Below the pieces are notes generated by a model. That model saw only the letters and a program-made list of their open reading frames with translations. It was not told the DNA's origin and made no database searches. A DNA stretch of 53,431 nt. It comes from an uncultured Clostridium sp. GTDB taxonomy: Bacteria; Bacillota; Clostridia; Clostridiales; Clostridiaceae. Below, one piece after another: positions 9,259 through 17,989 of the stretch. The stretch covers positions 1 to 53,431 of the forward strand of contig NZ_CAMQZG010000025.1 of the NCBI RefSeq assembly GCF_947039605.1, given 5' to 3'. Numbering within the stretch: the stretch's first letter is position 1; each line of letters begins with the position of its first letter. The position numbers and the translations under genes are program-made.

Positions 9259-11025
9259 TTAAAATATTAATAAACCAACATTATATATTAAGAATGCACA
9301 AACCCATGCAAGAGTAAGTTGGAAGAAGAATGAGAATAGAGTGAATTTAGTACCAAATTCTTTCTTCATAACTCCTATAACACTTACACATGGTGTGTAT
9401 AAAAGTACAAATACCATAAATGAGTAAGCAGATAATGCTGTAAAGTGTGAAGATAATAACACATGTAAATCTCCACTATAGATTACTTCCATGCTTGAAA
9501 TAACAGTTTCTTTAGCCATTATTCCTGCAAGTAATGATACTGATGCCTGCCAGTTTCCAAAACCTAATGGAGCAAAGAATGGAGCAATAAATGATCCTAT
9601 ACTTTGAAGGAAACTATCAGAAACATTATCAGTTAAACCATGTATATTAAAGCTTTGTAGGAACCAGATAAGTACACTCATTGCAAATATGATAGTTCCA
9701 GCTTTTATAAGAAAGGCTTTACTTTTGCTTATAATTTGTTTTGATACGTTTCTTGCACTTGGTATTTTATACTCTGGTAATTCAACTATAAATGGTTCAT
9801 CATCTTTTTTAAATACTGTATTTTTAAGAGCTAAACCACATAAGAAAGCAACTACTATTCCTATTAAATACATAGATACTACTACCGCCCCCCTATAATC
9901 TGGGAAGAATACAGATGCGAAAAGTACATAAACAGGTAATCTTGCATTACACGACATTAATGGTGCTAGTAAAGCAGCTAGTTTTCTGTCTTTTTCACTT
10001 TCAAGTGTTCTTGCAGAAGTTATAGATGGTACAGAGCATCCAAATCCAATAGTCATAGTTATAAAAGCTTTTCCTGATAAGCCCATTTTTTTCATAAGAC
10101 TATCCATTAAGAAAGCAACTCTTGCCATATAACCACTATCTTCTAACAAGAATATGCAGAAATATAGTGAAACTATAAGTGGTAAGAATGCTACAATTCC
10201 TCCAACTCCTGAGATAATACCATCAACGATTAATGATTTAAACCAGTCAGCATTTCCAGCTAGTAGAGTAGTTGTATGTGGCATGATTACATTATCTACA
10301 AAGTTGGCCATCATATCAGATAAAGGTTGTCCAACCCATTTAAATGTGAATTGGAATACAACATATAAAATTAAAATAAATAATGGATATGCTAAGAATG
10401 GATTTAAGAATATAGAATCCAATCGTTCTGTTAATTTTGTAGAACTTTTTTCTAAATCACGATTATAAGTACTAACTAATTTTGTTTCAATAAATTTATA
10501 TAAATCTTCTTCATCTTTAAACTCATAAGATTTATTATCTAGGTAATCAGTAAATATATCATTTTTTATTGAGCTTTTTAGATCTTCAACTCCGATAGAT
10601 TTTGTAGCTGAAAGTGGAATCACTTTTATATTAAAGTTTTTTTCAAGAGATTCAAAATCTATTGAAATCCCCTTTTTTTCTGCGACATCTATCATATTAA
10701 CAACTAATATAATAGGTTTATTGAATTTTTTTAGTTGCATAGTAAGATATAGATTTCTATCAAGGTTAGAGGCATCTACTATATTAACTATTGCATCAAC
10801 ATTACCTTCTTCAATAAATTTTTTAGAAACTTTTTCTTCATTTGAAAAAGCATCCATTGCATAAATTCCAGGTAAATCGATTATTCTAATATCTTCAAAA
10901 AAACCTTCTTTTTTATCAACAGTAACGCCTGCCCAGTTACCAACATGTTGGTTAGAACCCGTTAACATATTGAAGAGAGTAGTCTTACCCACATTTGGGT
11001 TCCCTATTAAGGCTATAGTCTTCAT
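9259..11025 (-). CDS. feoB: Ferrous iron transport protein B
   Basis: This is the GTP-dependent Fe(II) permease of the cytoplasmic membrane. Its 588 residues are shorter than the roughly 770 of E. coli FeoB but usual for many clostridial forms. The N-terminal G domain shows G1 GNPNVGKT (8-15), G3 DLPG and G4 NMID. A helical GDI-like region follows, then membrane segments with the gate motif GFGCSVPSI and a second gate segment. It starts at ATG behind TAAGGAG, 18 bases after feoA. Confidence 0.96.
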   Translation of the reverse strand: MKTIALIGNPNVGKTTLFNMLTGSNQHVGNWAGVTVDKKEGFFEDIRIIDLPGIYAMDAFSNEEKVSKKFIEEGNVDAIVNIVDASNLDRNLYLTMQLKKFNKPIILVVNMIDVAEKKGISIDFESLEKNFNIKVIPLSATKSIGVEDLKSSIKNDIFTDYLDNKSYEFKDEEDLYKFIETKLVSTYNRDLEKSSTKLTERLDSIFLNPFLAYPLFILILYVVFQFTFKWVGQPLSDMMANFVDNVIMPHTTTLLAGNADWFKSLIVDGIISGVGGIVAFLPLIVSLYFCIFLLEDSGYMARVAFLMDSLMKKMGLSGKAFITMTIGFGCSVPSITSARTLESEKDRKLAALLAPLMSCNARLPVYVLFASVFFPDYRGAVVVSMYLIGIVVAFLCGLALKNTVFKKDDEPFIVELPEYKIPSARNVSKQIISKSKAFLIKAGTIIFAMSVLIWFLQSFNIHGLTDNVSDSFLQSIGSFIAPFFAPLGFGNWQASVSLLAGIMAKETVISSMEVIYSGDLHVLLSSHFTALSAYSFMVFVLLYTPCVSVIGVMKKEFGTKFTLFSFFFQLTLAWVCAFLIYNVGLLIF

Positions 11026-11043
11026 TTTGCAATCTCCTTATGT

Positions 11044-11271
11044 CTATATAATTTCTTTTAAATAAATACTTTTTGCATCATTTTTTCTAATAGCTATATC
11101 AAATCCTCGTATATTTAAAATAATAGGATCTCCTAAGGGTGCTTTTCTTTTTAGCTTGATGCTTGTCCCGTTTGTACATCCAAGAACTAAAAGCCTTTTT
11201 GTTAATTTATCATTTCCTTCAACATGGCTAATTATACCGGTTTGTCCAACTTTAAGATTGAGTACATTCAT
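11044..11271 (-). CDS. feoA: Ferrous iron transport protein A
   Basis: This is a 75-residue SH3-like FeoA protein with the family pattern LKVGQTGII near the N-terminus, LGCTNGT in the middle and GDPIILNIRGFDIAIRK at the end. FeoA is a cytoplasmic partner that supports FeoB. It is the first gene of the operon, behind a GGAGGT site, and its promoter carries Fur-like repeats. Confidence 0.93.
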   Translation of the reverse strand: MNVLNLKVGQTGIISHVEGNDKLTKRLLVLGCTNGTSIKLKRKAPLGDPIILNIRGFDIAIRKNDAKSIYLKEII

Positions 11272-11302
11272 TTTGAAACCTCCGCTCGTTATTGAAAACT
11301 GT

Positions 11303-11344
11303 TATCATTACAATAATAATATCATTATGAAGAAACTATGTCAA
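11303..11344 (-). promoter_or_regulatory. feo promoter with Fur-like repeats
   Basis: On the minus strand TTGACA (11344-11339) and TATTAT (11321-11316) are spaced by 17 bp. Two direct copies of TAATGATA (plus-strand TATCATTA at 11303-11310 and 11320-11327), 17 bp apart, overlap the -10 and the start region. ATAATGATA matches the left half of the classical Fur box. Iron repression is the expected reading. The site assignment is inference. Confidence 0.6.
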
Positions 11345-11518
11345 ATACTTTAAAAATTAGATACTTAATTAAAAGAATTATTAAAAAAAGACAACTAAAT
11401 AGCAAATATAAGTTATGTAATAGATATTAAAATTCAAATTAATAAGGACTATTAAAGAATATAGTGTTATAATGTTTTTAGTAGATTCTAAATTATTAGA
11501 TTAGAAAAGAGTGATAAG

Positions 11519-12247
11519 GTGATTATAAGAGAAAGAGATGTCGAAGCAGGTGAATTTAATAGTGATTTAGCTATTAAGTTTGGTAAGCATGAAGAGATAT
11601 ATAAACAGGCTGTTTATTTTGACTTAGAGCATTATGTTTATAAAAAGCCTAAATGTATAGGTGTATTTGGAGCTTGTTACTATGATGAAGCTACAAATAA
11701 AATAAAAGTAACACAATATATGATTGAAAATAAAAGCGAAGCTAAAGATGTTTTATATTTAGCAAAAAAATATTTTATAGATGTATGTGCAAATAAAAAA
11801 AAGAAATATATCGTAACTTTTTCAGGAAATAACGATTTTACAGTTATCAATTTCCTTTTTGAAAAATATGGAATAAACTTTAACTTTAATGATTATTTTA
11901 CATCTGTAGACATACAAAAAGTTTATGAAAGTACTTTCAAAAAAGGTATTGGTTTAAAAGTATTAGAGAAAAAATTTGGGATTATTAGAGAAGGGGAGCT
12001 TATTTCAGGTTCTAATCTTGCAAAAACTTTCCATAAAGTTTTAAAGGATAAAGAATACTTTAAAAGAATGCCAAAAGAAAAAATAGAAAAAATTCTTATT
12101 TACAATGAACAGGATGTTGTGAATTTATTCCATATTCTTGTTAATTGGGATAATATAATGGAAATTGAAAGTGAAGAGCTTAAAAGATTGGAAGCTGAAA
12201 AAGCTGAATTAGAAGAAATTAATTTATTAGAAGAAAATGAGCACTAA
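11519..12247 (+). CDS. RNase H-like (YprB-type) predicted exonuclease
   Basis: The protein has 242 residues. The pattern follows the YprB RNase H-like/DEDD exonuclease fold. The first strand YFDLEHYVY supplies the Asp-x-Glu pair, TFSGNNDFTVINFLF corresponds to the second acidic motif, and VLEKKFGI then YNEQDVVNLFHIL matches the typical GLKxLE and HNxxDV motifs near the end. It ends in a Glu-rich tail (residues 215-242). It starts at GTG with only a weak GAG-type ribosome binding site, so the start is less certain than most. The likely role is metal-dependent trimming of nucleic acid. The substrate is unknown. It is a single-gene unit. Confidence 0.78.
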   Translation: MIIRERDVEAGEFNSDLAIKFGKHEEIYKQAVYFDLEHYVYKKPKCIGVFGACYYDEATNKIKVTQYMIENKSEAKDVLYLAKKYFIDVCANKKKKYIVTFSGNNDFTVINFLFEKYGINFNFNDYFTSVDIQKVYESTFKKGIGLKVLEKKFGIIREGELISGSNLAKTFHKVLKDKEYFKRMPKEKIEKILIYNEQDVVNLFHILVNWDNIMEIESEELKRLEAEKAELEEINLLEENEH

Positions 12248-12280
12248 GTTAAATTTGACGAAGTGCTTATTTTTTTTTTA
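12239..12280 (+). terminator. Intrinsic terminator
   Basis: AGCACT / AGTGCT form the stem base at the stop codon of the YprB-like gene, followed by TTAT and a run of eleven T. Confidence 0.7.
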
Positions 12281-13088
12281 TATTTTTACCGTTGCTAGCC
12301 AAAATGATAGTACCATCTTCATCGGTTCTATATATAAGACTATCTTGAAAATTAAGATTTTCTAATGTTTGACTATGAGGATGATTAAATTGATTATTTA
12401 TACCACAAGAGATTATTGAAATTTTGGGTGTTACAATATCAAGAAATTCTTTAGTTGATGATGAAGCACTTCCGTGATGTCCAACTTTTAAAACATCACT
12501 ATCTAAATTTTTATGTAAAATTGAAAGCTCAACTTCTTTTTCAGCATCACCTGTAAAGAGAAAGGAATTATTTCCATGTGTTAGTTTTATTATAGGTGAG
12601 TAGTTATTTGTATTTTCATATTTTTTATTTGGCGAAAAAAAATCAATATTAATAGAAGCATCTAAATTAATTATATTTTTTGTACTTCCTGAGATAACAT
12701 TTATTTTTAAATTTTCAGCTTGAAGTTTTTTTATCATATTAGTAAAATCTTGTGACTCATATAAAACTTTAGGTGCTAGAAAATTTTTAACTTTAAAATT
12801 TTCTAGAATATAATCGATATTTCCAATATGATCCTCATGAGGGTGTGTTGCTATTAGATAATTAATAGTTGTAATATTATTTTTTTTTAGATATTTTGAA
12901 ATTTTTTCTTCAGCTATATTAGGGCCAGAGTCTATTAGTAATGTTTTCTCATTAAATTCTAATAAGGTTGCATCTCCTTGCCCTACATCTATAAAGTGTA
13001 TAATTAATTGGTTTGAATTTGAATTACAGCTAGCGAAAAGAAATGATAAAGTGATACTTATAATAATTTTTATTAATTTAAAATACAC
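12267..13088 (-). CDS. Exported ComEC-like metallo-beta-lactamase-fold hydrolase
   Basis: The protein has 273 residues. The start is GTG (13088), 7 bases after AGGAGG; an ATG two bases upstream is out of frame. The N-terminus is basic plus hydrophobic and ends FASC (Cys at about 21), which looks like a lipoprotein signal although Phe at -3 is not canonical. The remainder is the ComEC C-terminal type of metallo-beta-lactamase domain: FIDVGQGDATLL, LLIDSGP, THPHEDH with all metal ligands, FTGDAE and VGHHGS. The ComEC membrane domain is absent. The likely role is an extracytoplasmic metal-dependent nuclease or phosphodiesterase. The substrate cannot be read from sequence. Confidence 0.85.
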   Translation of the reverse strand: MYFKLIKIIISITLSFLFASCNSNSNQLIIHFIDVGQGDATLLEFNEKTLLIDSGPNIAEEKISKYLKKNNITTINYLIATHPHEDHIGNIDYILENFKVKNFLAPKVLYESQDFTNMIKKLQAENLKINVISGSTKNIINLDASINIDFFSPNKKYENTNNYSPIIKLTHGNNSFLFTGDAEKEVELSILHKNLDSDVLKVGHHGSASSSTKEFLDIVTPKISIISCGINNQFNHPHSQTLENLNFQDSLIYRTDEDGTIILASNGKNIKKK

Positions 13089-13218
13089 ATTAATACCTCC
13101 TAGATAGTTTTACAAATATTGTAAGTGTAAAAATTACGTAAGTAAAGTGTGAAATATTGAATTTTTTAAAATTAATGAAGTATAATGTATATATTAGAGA
13201 TAAAAGAGGGAGACGAGG

Positions 13219-13950
13219 ATGGATAAGATTTTAAAAAAAATAAAATATGCCTTTGCAATAGGGGGCTATATGCTGTATATGGGATTGTTTTTTATTAAAA
13301 GTTGGATTGTTCCAATTATAAGTAAACTAAGAGGCAAAGAAGCAGCGGAAAGATTTAAACATAGATCAGTTCAAAAGTGGTGTAAATTCACTTTTGATAT
13401 AATTGGAGTTAAAGTAGAATATGAAGGAATAGAAAATATACCAAAAGAACATTGCTTGTTTGTTGGTAATCATCAAGGTATTTTAGATATACCAGCACTT
13501 ATGATGGGTGCAAATAGAACTGTTGGGTTTATTGCAAAAAAAGAATTATTAAAAACACCTATTATGGGTAGATGGATTAAACTTTGTCATAGTGTTGCTA
13601 TAGATAGAGAAGATCCTCGTGATGCTGTTAGAGTTATTAAAGAAGGCGTTGAAAATCTTAATGCAGGATATTCATTAGGGATTTATCCTGAAGGAACTAG
13701 AGCTAAGGATGGTAAAATTAAAGATTTTAAAGCGGGGAGTCTTAAACTTGCAATTAGAGCAAAAGTTCCAGTAGTTCCAGTTATGGTTGATGGAAGTTAT
13801 AAAGCTTATGAACTTAATAAAAAATTTGAAGCTACAACTATAAAGATTAAGTATGGAAGACCTATTTATACAGATACATTATCTAAAGAGGAACAACGTG
13901 ATTTAGCTAATTTAATACATAATCTTATTGAGAAAGATTTAGAAAAATGA
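13219..13950 (+). CDS. plsC: 1-acyl-sn-glycerol-3-phosphate acyltransferase (PlsC family)
   Basis: The protein has 243 residues with one hydrophobic N-terminal segment (about 10-35) that should anchor it to the membrane. The acyltransferase motif NHxxxxD is present as NHQGILD (His85, Asp90) and the glycerol-phosphate motif as YPEGTR near 156. It should add the second acyl chain to lysophosphatidic acid in phospholipid synthesis. It starts at ATG behind a GGGAG-type site. It is a single-gene unit. Confidence 0.92.
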   Translation: MDKILKKIKYAFAIGGYMLYMGLFFIKSWIVPIISKLRGKEAAERFKHRSVQKWCKFTFDIIGVKVEYEGIENIPKEHCLFVGNHQGILDIPALMMGANRTVGFIAKKELLKTPIMGRWIKLCHSVAIDREDPRDAVRVIKEGVENLNAGYSLGIYPEGTRAKDGKIKDFKAGSLKLAIRAKVPVVPVMVDGSYKAYELNKKFEATTIKIKYGRPIYTDTLSKEEQRDLANLIHNLIEKDLEK

Positions 13951-13963
13951 TAAAAAAAGCAGT

Positions 13964-14003
13964 AACACGTATATTTTTGTAAAAAGATATATGTGTTTTT
14001 TTA
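13964..14003 (+). terminator. Intrinsic terminator after plsC
   Basis: AACACgTATAT / ATATAtGTGTT stem followed by TTTTTT. Confidence 0.8.
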
Positions 14004-14162
14004 TTAATTAATACATATAATAGTAAGAATATAGTGAAAAATGTTTTTATGTTAAAAATATAACCTATGCAATAAAATATAGTTAAACATTCAAAAATAG
14101 CGGTATAATTTTCTTAAAAGGTTATTTGAAATAAAAAAAATGAAAAAAATGAAAAAAAAGTT

Positions 14163-14190
14163 TTGAAAAATTGCAAATTGATGTTATAAT
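14163..14190 (+). promoter_or_regulatory. Promoter of the HPr-kinase-like gene, with A-tract
   Basis: The 309-base gap 13951-14259 holds the plsC terminator, an A-rich tract (about 14130-14160) and this promoter. TTGAAA is at 14163-14168 and TATAAT at 14185-14190, 16 bp apart, the latter preceded by TGT to give an extended -10. The A-tract just upstream resembles an UP element, so the gene may be strongly expressed. Confidence 0.7.
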
Positions 14191-14259
14191 AGATAAAAAT
14201 GACATAGGAATAAAAATAACTTTATAGTAAAAATGTTTGGGGAATAAGGGGGTATACTT

Positions 14260-16002
14260 ATGAGAAAAGAATTTTCTTTAAGTAATGATAAGGTAACTAT
14301 AAATTTCACAGCTAAATACTGTGATAGTTTTGAGTCAATAATGAACAGTGAAGGTTTTAAAAGAATCGTTGAGGCTTATTTGAATAAGGCTAAAGATAAA
14401 AAGACTCATAATTTTAAGTTTTTAAAAAATTCATTAGGAACAGATGACGTTAAACTTTTAAGATGCGAACTTATAGGGGCATTTAAACTTTTATCAATGA
14501 TGAAAGCGGAAGAGGTTATAGCTGTAAATACAAAATATGAGTTATTATTAGAAACTGAGAGTAAGTTATTAGCAGTAATCGAAGATATATATTCTTTCTG
14601 GAGAAAAATGGAGAGATATACTGTTATTCATAATAATAAAGTAAAAGCTGGAATTGCAGCAGTAAGTTTTGCAGAAGCTAATACATCATTCTCACAGTTA
14701 ATATTAAGATTCTATAGAAGAATTACTAAAAACTTATTAAATGAAAGTCCAAGAGTATATAGACAGGTTCCAGCTGGTGGAAATGCATGTTTAATGTTAA
14801 ATGAAGTTTTATGGCCAATTCCATCAGGATATGAAGTTTTAGAAAATATAGGATTTATAGATTCAATTTCATTAGAAACTCCATTTATAACATATCCTAA
14901 GAGAAATACAAGAGATGGGATGTTTAATGAAACTTTTGAGAATCCAATTAAAGGTATGAATATAAATAAGGACCATTGGTTCTGTTACCCTATCAAAGTA
15001 GGAAGTTTAATAGCACATATTTACTTCCATAGAGATTTTATGTCACATGGTATAACATTATGTAACTTATTTGAAATGGCAAAACCTTCAGAGTATAGAG
15101 GTAAAAAACCAGATCTTATATATGCATATGGTGATAAAGATGGTGATGAAGTTAAAACTGTATTCTACAATGATAAGAAGAATGATTTAATGGTAGGTTA
15201 CGTAAATTATAGTGAAAATGTTGATTATTTTGGTTATATGAAAAAAATGATATTAACATTACACAATTTAGTTATGATTCAAAGAGAAAGTTTACCAGTA
15301 CATGGTGCTATGGTAAAAATACTTCTTAAATCAGGAAAAGAAGCGAATGTTGTCATAATGGGAGATAGTGGAGCTGGTAAATCAGAGAGCTTAGAAGCAT
15401 TTAGAACATTAAGTGAAGATTATATAAGTGAAATGACTATTGTTTTTGATGATATGGGACGTATTAGCATTGAAAATGATAATGTTTATGGATATGGTAC
15501 TGAAATAGGTGCATTTGTTAGATTAGATGATTTAGATCCAGGATATGCATTTAAAGAAATTGATAGAAGTATATTTATGAATCCAGATAAAATAAATGCT
15601 AGACTTGTAATTCCGGTTGCAACATATGAAGAAATAATGGAAGGTTATAAAGTTGATTTATTCTTATATGCTAATAACTATACTGATGTAAGTGATGGAA
15701 GAGATTCTATAAGTTACTTTAAAACACCAAAAGATGCTATAGATACATTTAGAAGAGGTGCTAGAGTAGCTAAAGGAACAACTACAGAACTTGGACTTGT
15801 TGAATCATATTTTGCAAATCCATTTGGACCTGCACAAAAAAGTGAAGAGTGTGATATTCTTTTAGAAAGATACTTTAATAAAATGTTTGAAAAAGATGTT
15901 AAAGTTGGAGAAATTAATACATGCTTAGCGATAAGCGGAATGGAAAAAGAAGGTCCTAAAAAAGCAGCTTTAGAATTATTTGAAATTATAAAAAATCTAT
16001 AA
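14260..16002 (+). CDS. HPr-kinase/PEP-carboxykinase-like P-loop protein
   Basis: The protein has 580 residues. The C-terminal third carries a Walker A loop GDSGAGKSES (368-377), very close to the GDSGxGKSE loop of HPr kinase, then a Walker-B-like strand TIVFDDMG about 33 residues later. Ahead of it, HGAMVKI resembles the His-containing strand that precedes the loop in the HPrK/PEPCK fold. The N-terminal 350 residues are not recognisable, and no HPrK N-terminal domain is evident. The fold call is well supported, but whether it is a kinase or a carboxykinase relative, and of what, is open. Context does not help: it is a single-gene unit between terminators. Confidence 0.7.
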   Translation: MRKEFSLSNDKVTINFTAKYCDSFESIMNSEGFKRIVEAYLNKAKDKKTHNFKFLKNSLGTDDVKLLRCELIGAFKLLSMMKAEEVIAVNTKYELLLETESKLLAVIEDIYSFWRKMERYTVIHNNKVKAGIAAVSFAEANTSFSQLILRFYRRITKNLLNESPRVYRQVPAGGNACLMLNEVLWPIPSGYEVLENIGFIDSISLETPFITYPKRNTRDGMFNETFENPIKGMNINKDHWFCYPIKVGSLIAHIYFHRDFMSHGITLCNLFEMAKPSEYRGKKPDLIYAYGDKDGDEVKTVFYNDKKNDLMVGYVNYSENVDYFGYMKKMILTLHNLVMIQRESLPVHGAMVKILLKSGKEANVVIMGDSGAGKSESLEAFRTLSEDYISEMTIVFDDMGRISIENDNVYGYGTEIGAFVRLDDLDPGYAFKEIDRSIFMNPDKINARLVIPVATYEEIMEGYKVDLFLYANNYTDVSDGRDSISYFKTPKDAIDTFRRGARVAKGTTTELGLVESYFANPFGPAQKSEECDILLERYFNKMFEKDVKVGEINTCLAISGMEKEGPKKAALELFEIIKNL

Positions 16003-16006
16003 AATA

Positions 16007-16044
16007 AAAAAAGTTATTCTGAGGAAACTCAGAATAACTTTTTA
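16007..16044. terminator. Bidirectional terminator
   Basis: AAAAAGTTATTCTGAG-gaaa-CTCAGAATAACTTTTT is a perfect stem with a GAAA tetraloop, between convergent genes. Confidence 0.92.
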
Positions 16045-16060
16045 TAATCTAGAATATACT

Positions 16061-16528
16061 TTAAAGTCTTATATTTCTATCGATAGGTTGAGATAATGAT
16101 ATAAATGTATCAGTTCTATTTATCCCATCGATTACGTTTACCTTGTTTAATAATATGTCTTGTAAGTCAGATATGCTTTTACATACTAACTTAGCAAAGA
16201 TAGTGTACGCTCCTGTTATTAAGTGAAGCTCTACAATCTCTTTGATTGCTGACAGATTATCAAAAATTTCATTGTATGATGAAGTACAATCGACATATAT
16301 TCCAACAAAACAAGTTACATCGTAACCAAGTTTTGAAAGATTTAAAAGTATTCTAGTTCCTTTTATTATTCCTAAATCTTCCATTTTCTTCATTCTAACA
16401 TGAATAGTACCACCGGAAACGTGACATATTCTTGCTATCTCAAGATATGGAGTTCTACAATCTTTGATCAGTATATCTAAAATTTGTAAGTCTAATTCGT
16501 CTAAATGCATTGAATTTGATAAAGACAT
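16061..16528 (-). CDS. Lrp/AsnC family transcriptional regulator
   Basis: The protein has 155 residues. The N-terminal winged helix-turn-helix (LDELDLQILDILIKDCR then VSGGTIHVRMKKMEDLGII) is followed by the RAM ligand-binding domain, including HLITGAYTIFAKLVCKS. It probably binds an amino acid and regulates metabolic genes. The target is unknown. It starts at ATG behind GAGGTGG. The upstream inverted repeat (16556-16578) is a plausible autoregulatory site. Confidence 0.92.
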   Translation of the reverse strand: MSLSNSMHLDELDLQILDILIKDCRTPYLEIARICHVSGGTIHVRMKKMEDLGIIKGTRILLNLSKLGYDVTCFVGIYVDCTSSYNEIFDNLSAIKEIVELHLITGAYTIFAKLVCKSISDLQDILLNKVNVIDGINRTDTFISLSQPIDRNIRL

Positions 16529-16541
16529 AAAACCACCTCGT

Positions 16542-16578
16542 ATTATATAATATTTTTTGATATTATTATTCTATCAAA
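16542..16578 (-). promoter_or_regulatory. lrp-like gene promoter with inverted-repeat operator
   Basis: A minus-strand TATAAT lies at 16547-16542. Upstream, TTTGATA (16556-16562) and TATCAAA (16572-16578) form an inverted repeat with a 9-base spacer over the -35 region. A symmetric site in this position suits a dimeric regulator such as the Lrp protein itself. This is inference. Confidence 0.5.
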
Positions 16579-16767
16579 TTTCTTGGAATTTTTAAAGGAA
16601 AACTTACAGAATATTAAAATAAAATCAATAAAATCAATAAAATGTTCAAATTTAAGCCTAAATTTTGGAAAAAAAGTGCAGTTTTTATTTTTTTTTGTTG
16701 AAAATACAAGTAATTTAATTTAAAATTATACATAAGAAGATTTTTATGTATAAAGGAGGGGACGATT

Positions 16768-17100
16768 TTGTTTGAAATATTATTAGTAGTAGGATTTGCT
16801 ATCGTTATATTCGCAGTATATGCGTTATTAAGTAGGTATGTATTTCCAAAAGTAAGAGTAAACAAATGGGTATTACTTGGAGTATCTATAGTAATCTTTG
16901 CGATTTCTATTTTTATCCCAGGAAACGGATCAAGTATTGATGTTACTAAAATATTATTATCAGGGCTTGCAGCAATAATATTCTTTTGGTTCTTTGATGT
17001 TAATAAGGATGGACAGCCTAGTATGAAAAAAGGCGAGAAGAAAATTAACATAAAAGCAAAAGCTAAACCTAATAGAGTTAAAAATAAAAACAATAAATAA
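16768..17100 (+). CDS. Small membrane protein of unknown function
   Basis: The protein has 110 residues. It starts at TTG, 7 bases after AAGGAGGGG. Three hydrophobic segments (about 2-21, 34-51, 62-77) are followed by a Lys/Asn-rich cytoplasmic tail. I do not recognise a family. It is a real gene: strong ribosome binding site, codon use like its neighbours and a terminator right after the stop. An overlapping reverse-strand reading frame is a shadow. Confidence 0.7.
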   Translation: MFEILLVVGFAIVIFAVYALLSRYVFPKVRVNKWVLLGVSIVIFAISIFIPGNGSSIDVTKILLSGLAAIIFFWFFDVNKDGQPSMKKGEKKINIKAKAKPNRVKNKNNK

Positions 17101-17141
17101 AAAAAGAGTAGTATCTAATTTAATATTGATACTACTTTTTT
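17101..17141 (+). terminator. Intrinsic terminator
   Basis: AAGAGTAGTATC / GATACTACTTTT stem with T run, directly after the small membrane protein gene. Confidence 0.85.
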
Positions 17142-17172
17142 GAATTTATAATGTATAAAGGGAGATATTATT

Positions 17173-17940
17173 ATGAATCTAGAAATTAAGAATTTATTAG
17201 AGAAATCTCAATTAACTAGTAAAATGGTTGACTTAAATAATATAAAAATTGAAAATTTAGAAGATATATATGAAGATTACATAAAATATAGAGAATCTTA
17301 TGAAAATCAGGCAGAGTTTATCGCAAGTATTTTAAGGTCAAATTCTAAGGTTCATAGCGTTAAATCTAGGATTAAAAAAAGTGATAGACTTATAGATAAG
17401 ATAATAAGAAAAACTAGTGAACGTAAAGAAAAATATGGAAAGGATTTTGCATTTACAGTTGATAACTATAAAAATGAGATTAATGATTTAATTGGAATTA
17501 GAGTAATTCATATTTTAAAATGTGAATGGGAAGAAATTCATAAATTTATAAATGAAACTTGGAATGTTATAGAAATTACAGCAAATGTGCGTGAGGGGGA
17601 TAATACTACAACTTTTAAAGAACTTGGAATAGAGGTTAGATCAAGACCATCTGGTTATAGATCAGTTCATTATCTAGTTGAGTTTTTTCCAACAAGTCAA
17701 AGAGTTATAGCAGAAATACAAGTTAGAACTATATTTGAAGAAGGTTATGGTGAAATTGACCATAGACTTAGATATTCTCATGATGAAATTCCAGAAATTT
17801 TAAAATCAAATTTATTATTGTTTAATAGAATAATTGGTAGTTCTGATGAAATGGCTTCACTTATAAATACTCTAAACTGTGAATTACTAAAAAAAGAAAA
17901 TGAGATTGAAAAACTGAAAGGACTGTTAAAAAACAACTAA
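17173..17940 (+). CDS. Small alarmone synthetase (RelA/SpoT synthetase domain)
   Basis: The protein has 255 residues with only the synthetase domain. RIKKSDRLIDKIIRK, DLIGIRVI, SRPSGYRSVH and AEIQVRTIFEEGYGEIDH are the ATP- and GTP-binding and catalytic motifs of (p)ppGpp synthetases. There is no HD hydrolase, TGS or ACT domain, so it should transfer pyrophosphate from ATP to GTP or GDP, with regulation by expression. A short C-terminal coiled coil (about 225-250) resembles the oligomerisation tail of small alarmone synthetases. It starts at ATG behind GGGAG. Confidence 0.9.
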   Translation: MNLEIKNLLEKSQLTSKMVDLNNIKIENLEDIYEDYIKYRESYENQAEFIASILRSNSKVHSVKSRIKKSDRLIDKIIRKTSERKEKYGKDFAFTVDNYKNEINDLIGIRVIHILKCEWEEIHKFINETWNVIEITANVREGDNTTTFKELGIEVRSRPSGYRSVHYLVEFFPTSQRVIAEIQVRTIFEEGYGEIDHRLRYSHDEIPEILKSNLLLFNRIIGSSDEMASLINTLNCELLKKENEIEKLKGLLKNN

Positions 17941-17941
17941 A

Positions 17942-17989
17942 AATAAAGAAAGGCTTTGATTAAATTTGTAATCAAGACCTTTCTTTATT
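17942..17989. terminator. Bidirectional terminator
   Basis: AATAAAGAAAGG / CCTTTCTTTATT with an inner TTGATT / AATCAA extension; it overlaps the stop codon of the minus-strand PHP gene. Confidence 0.8.

Noticed and set aside
16614-17093. Minus-strand 159-codon hydrophobic frame
   Set aside because: It is antisense to the small membrane protein gene, which has a strong AAGGAGGGG site and a terminator. The reverse frame has neither.
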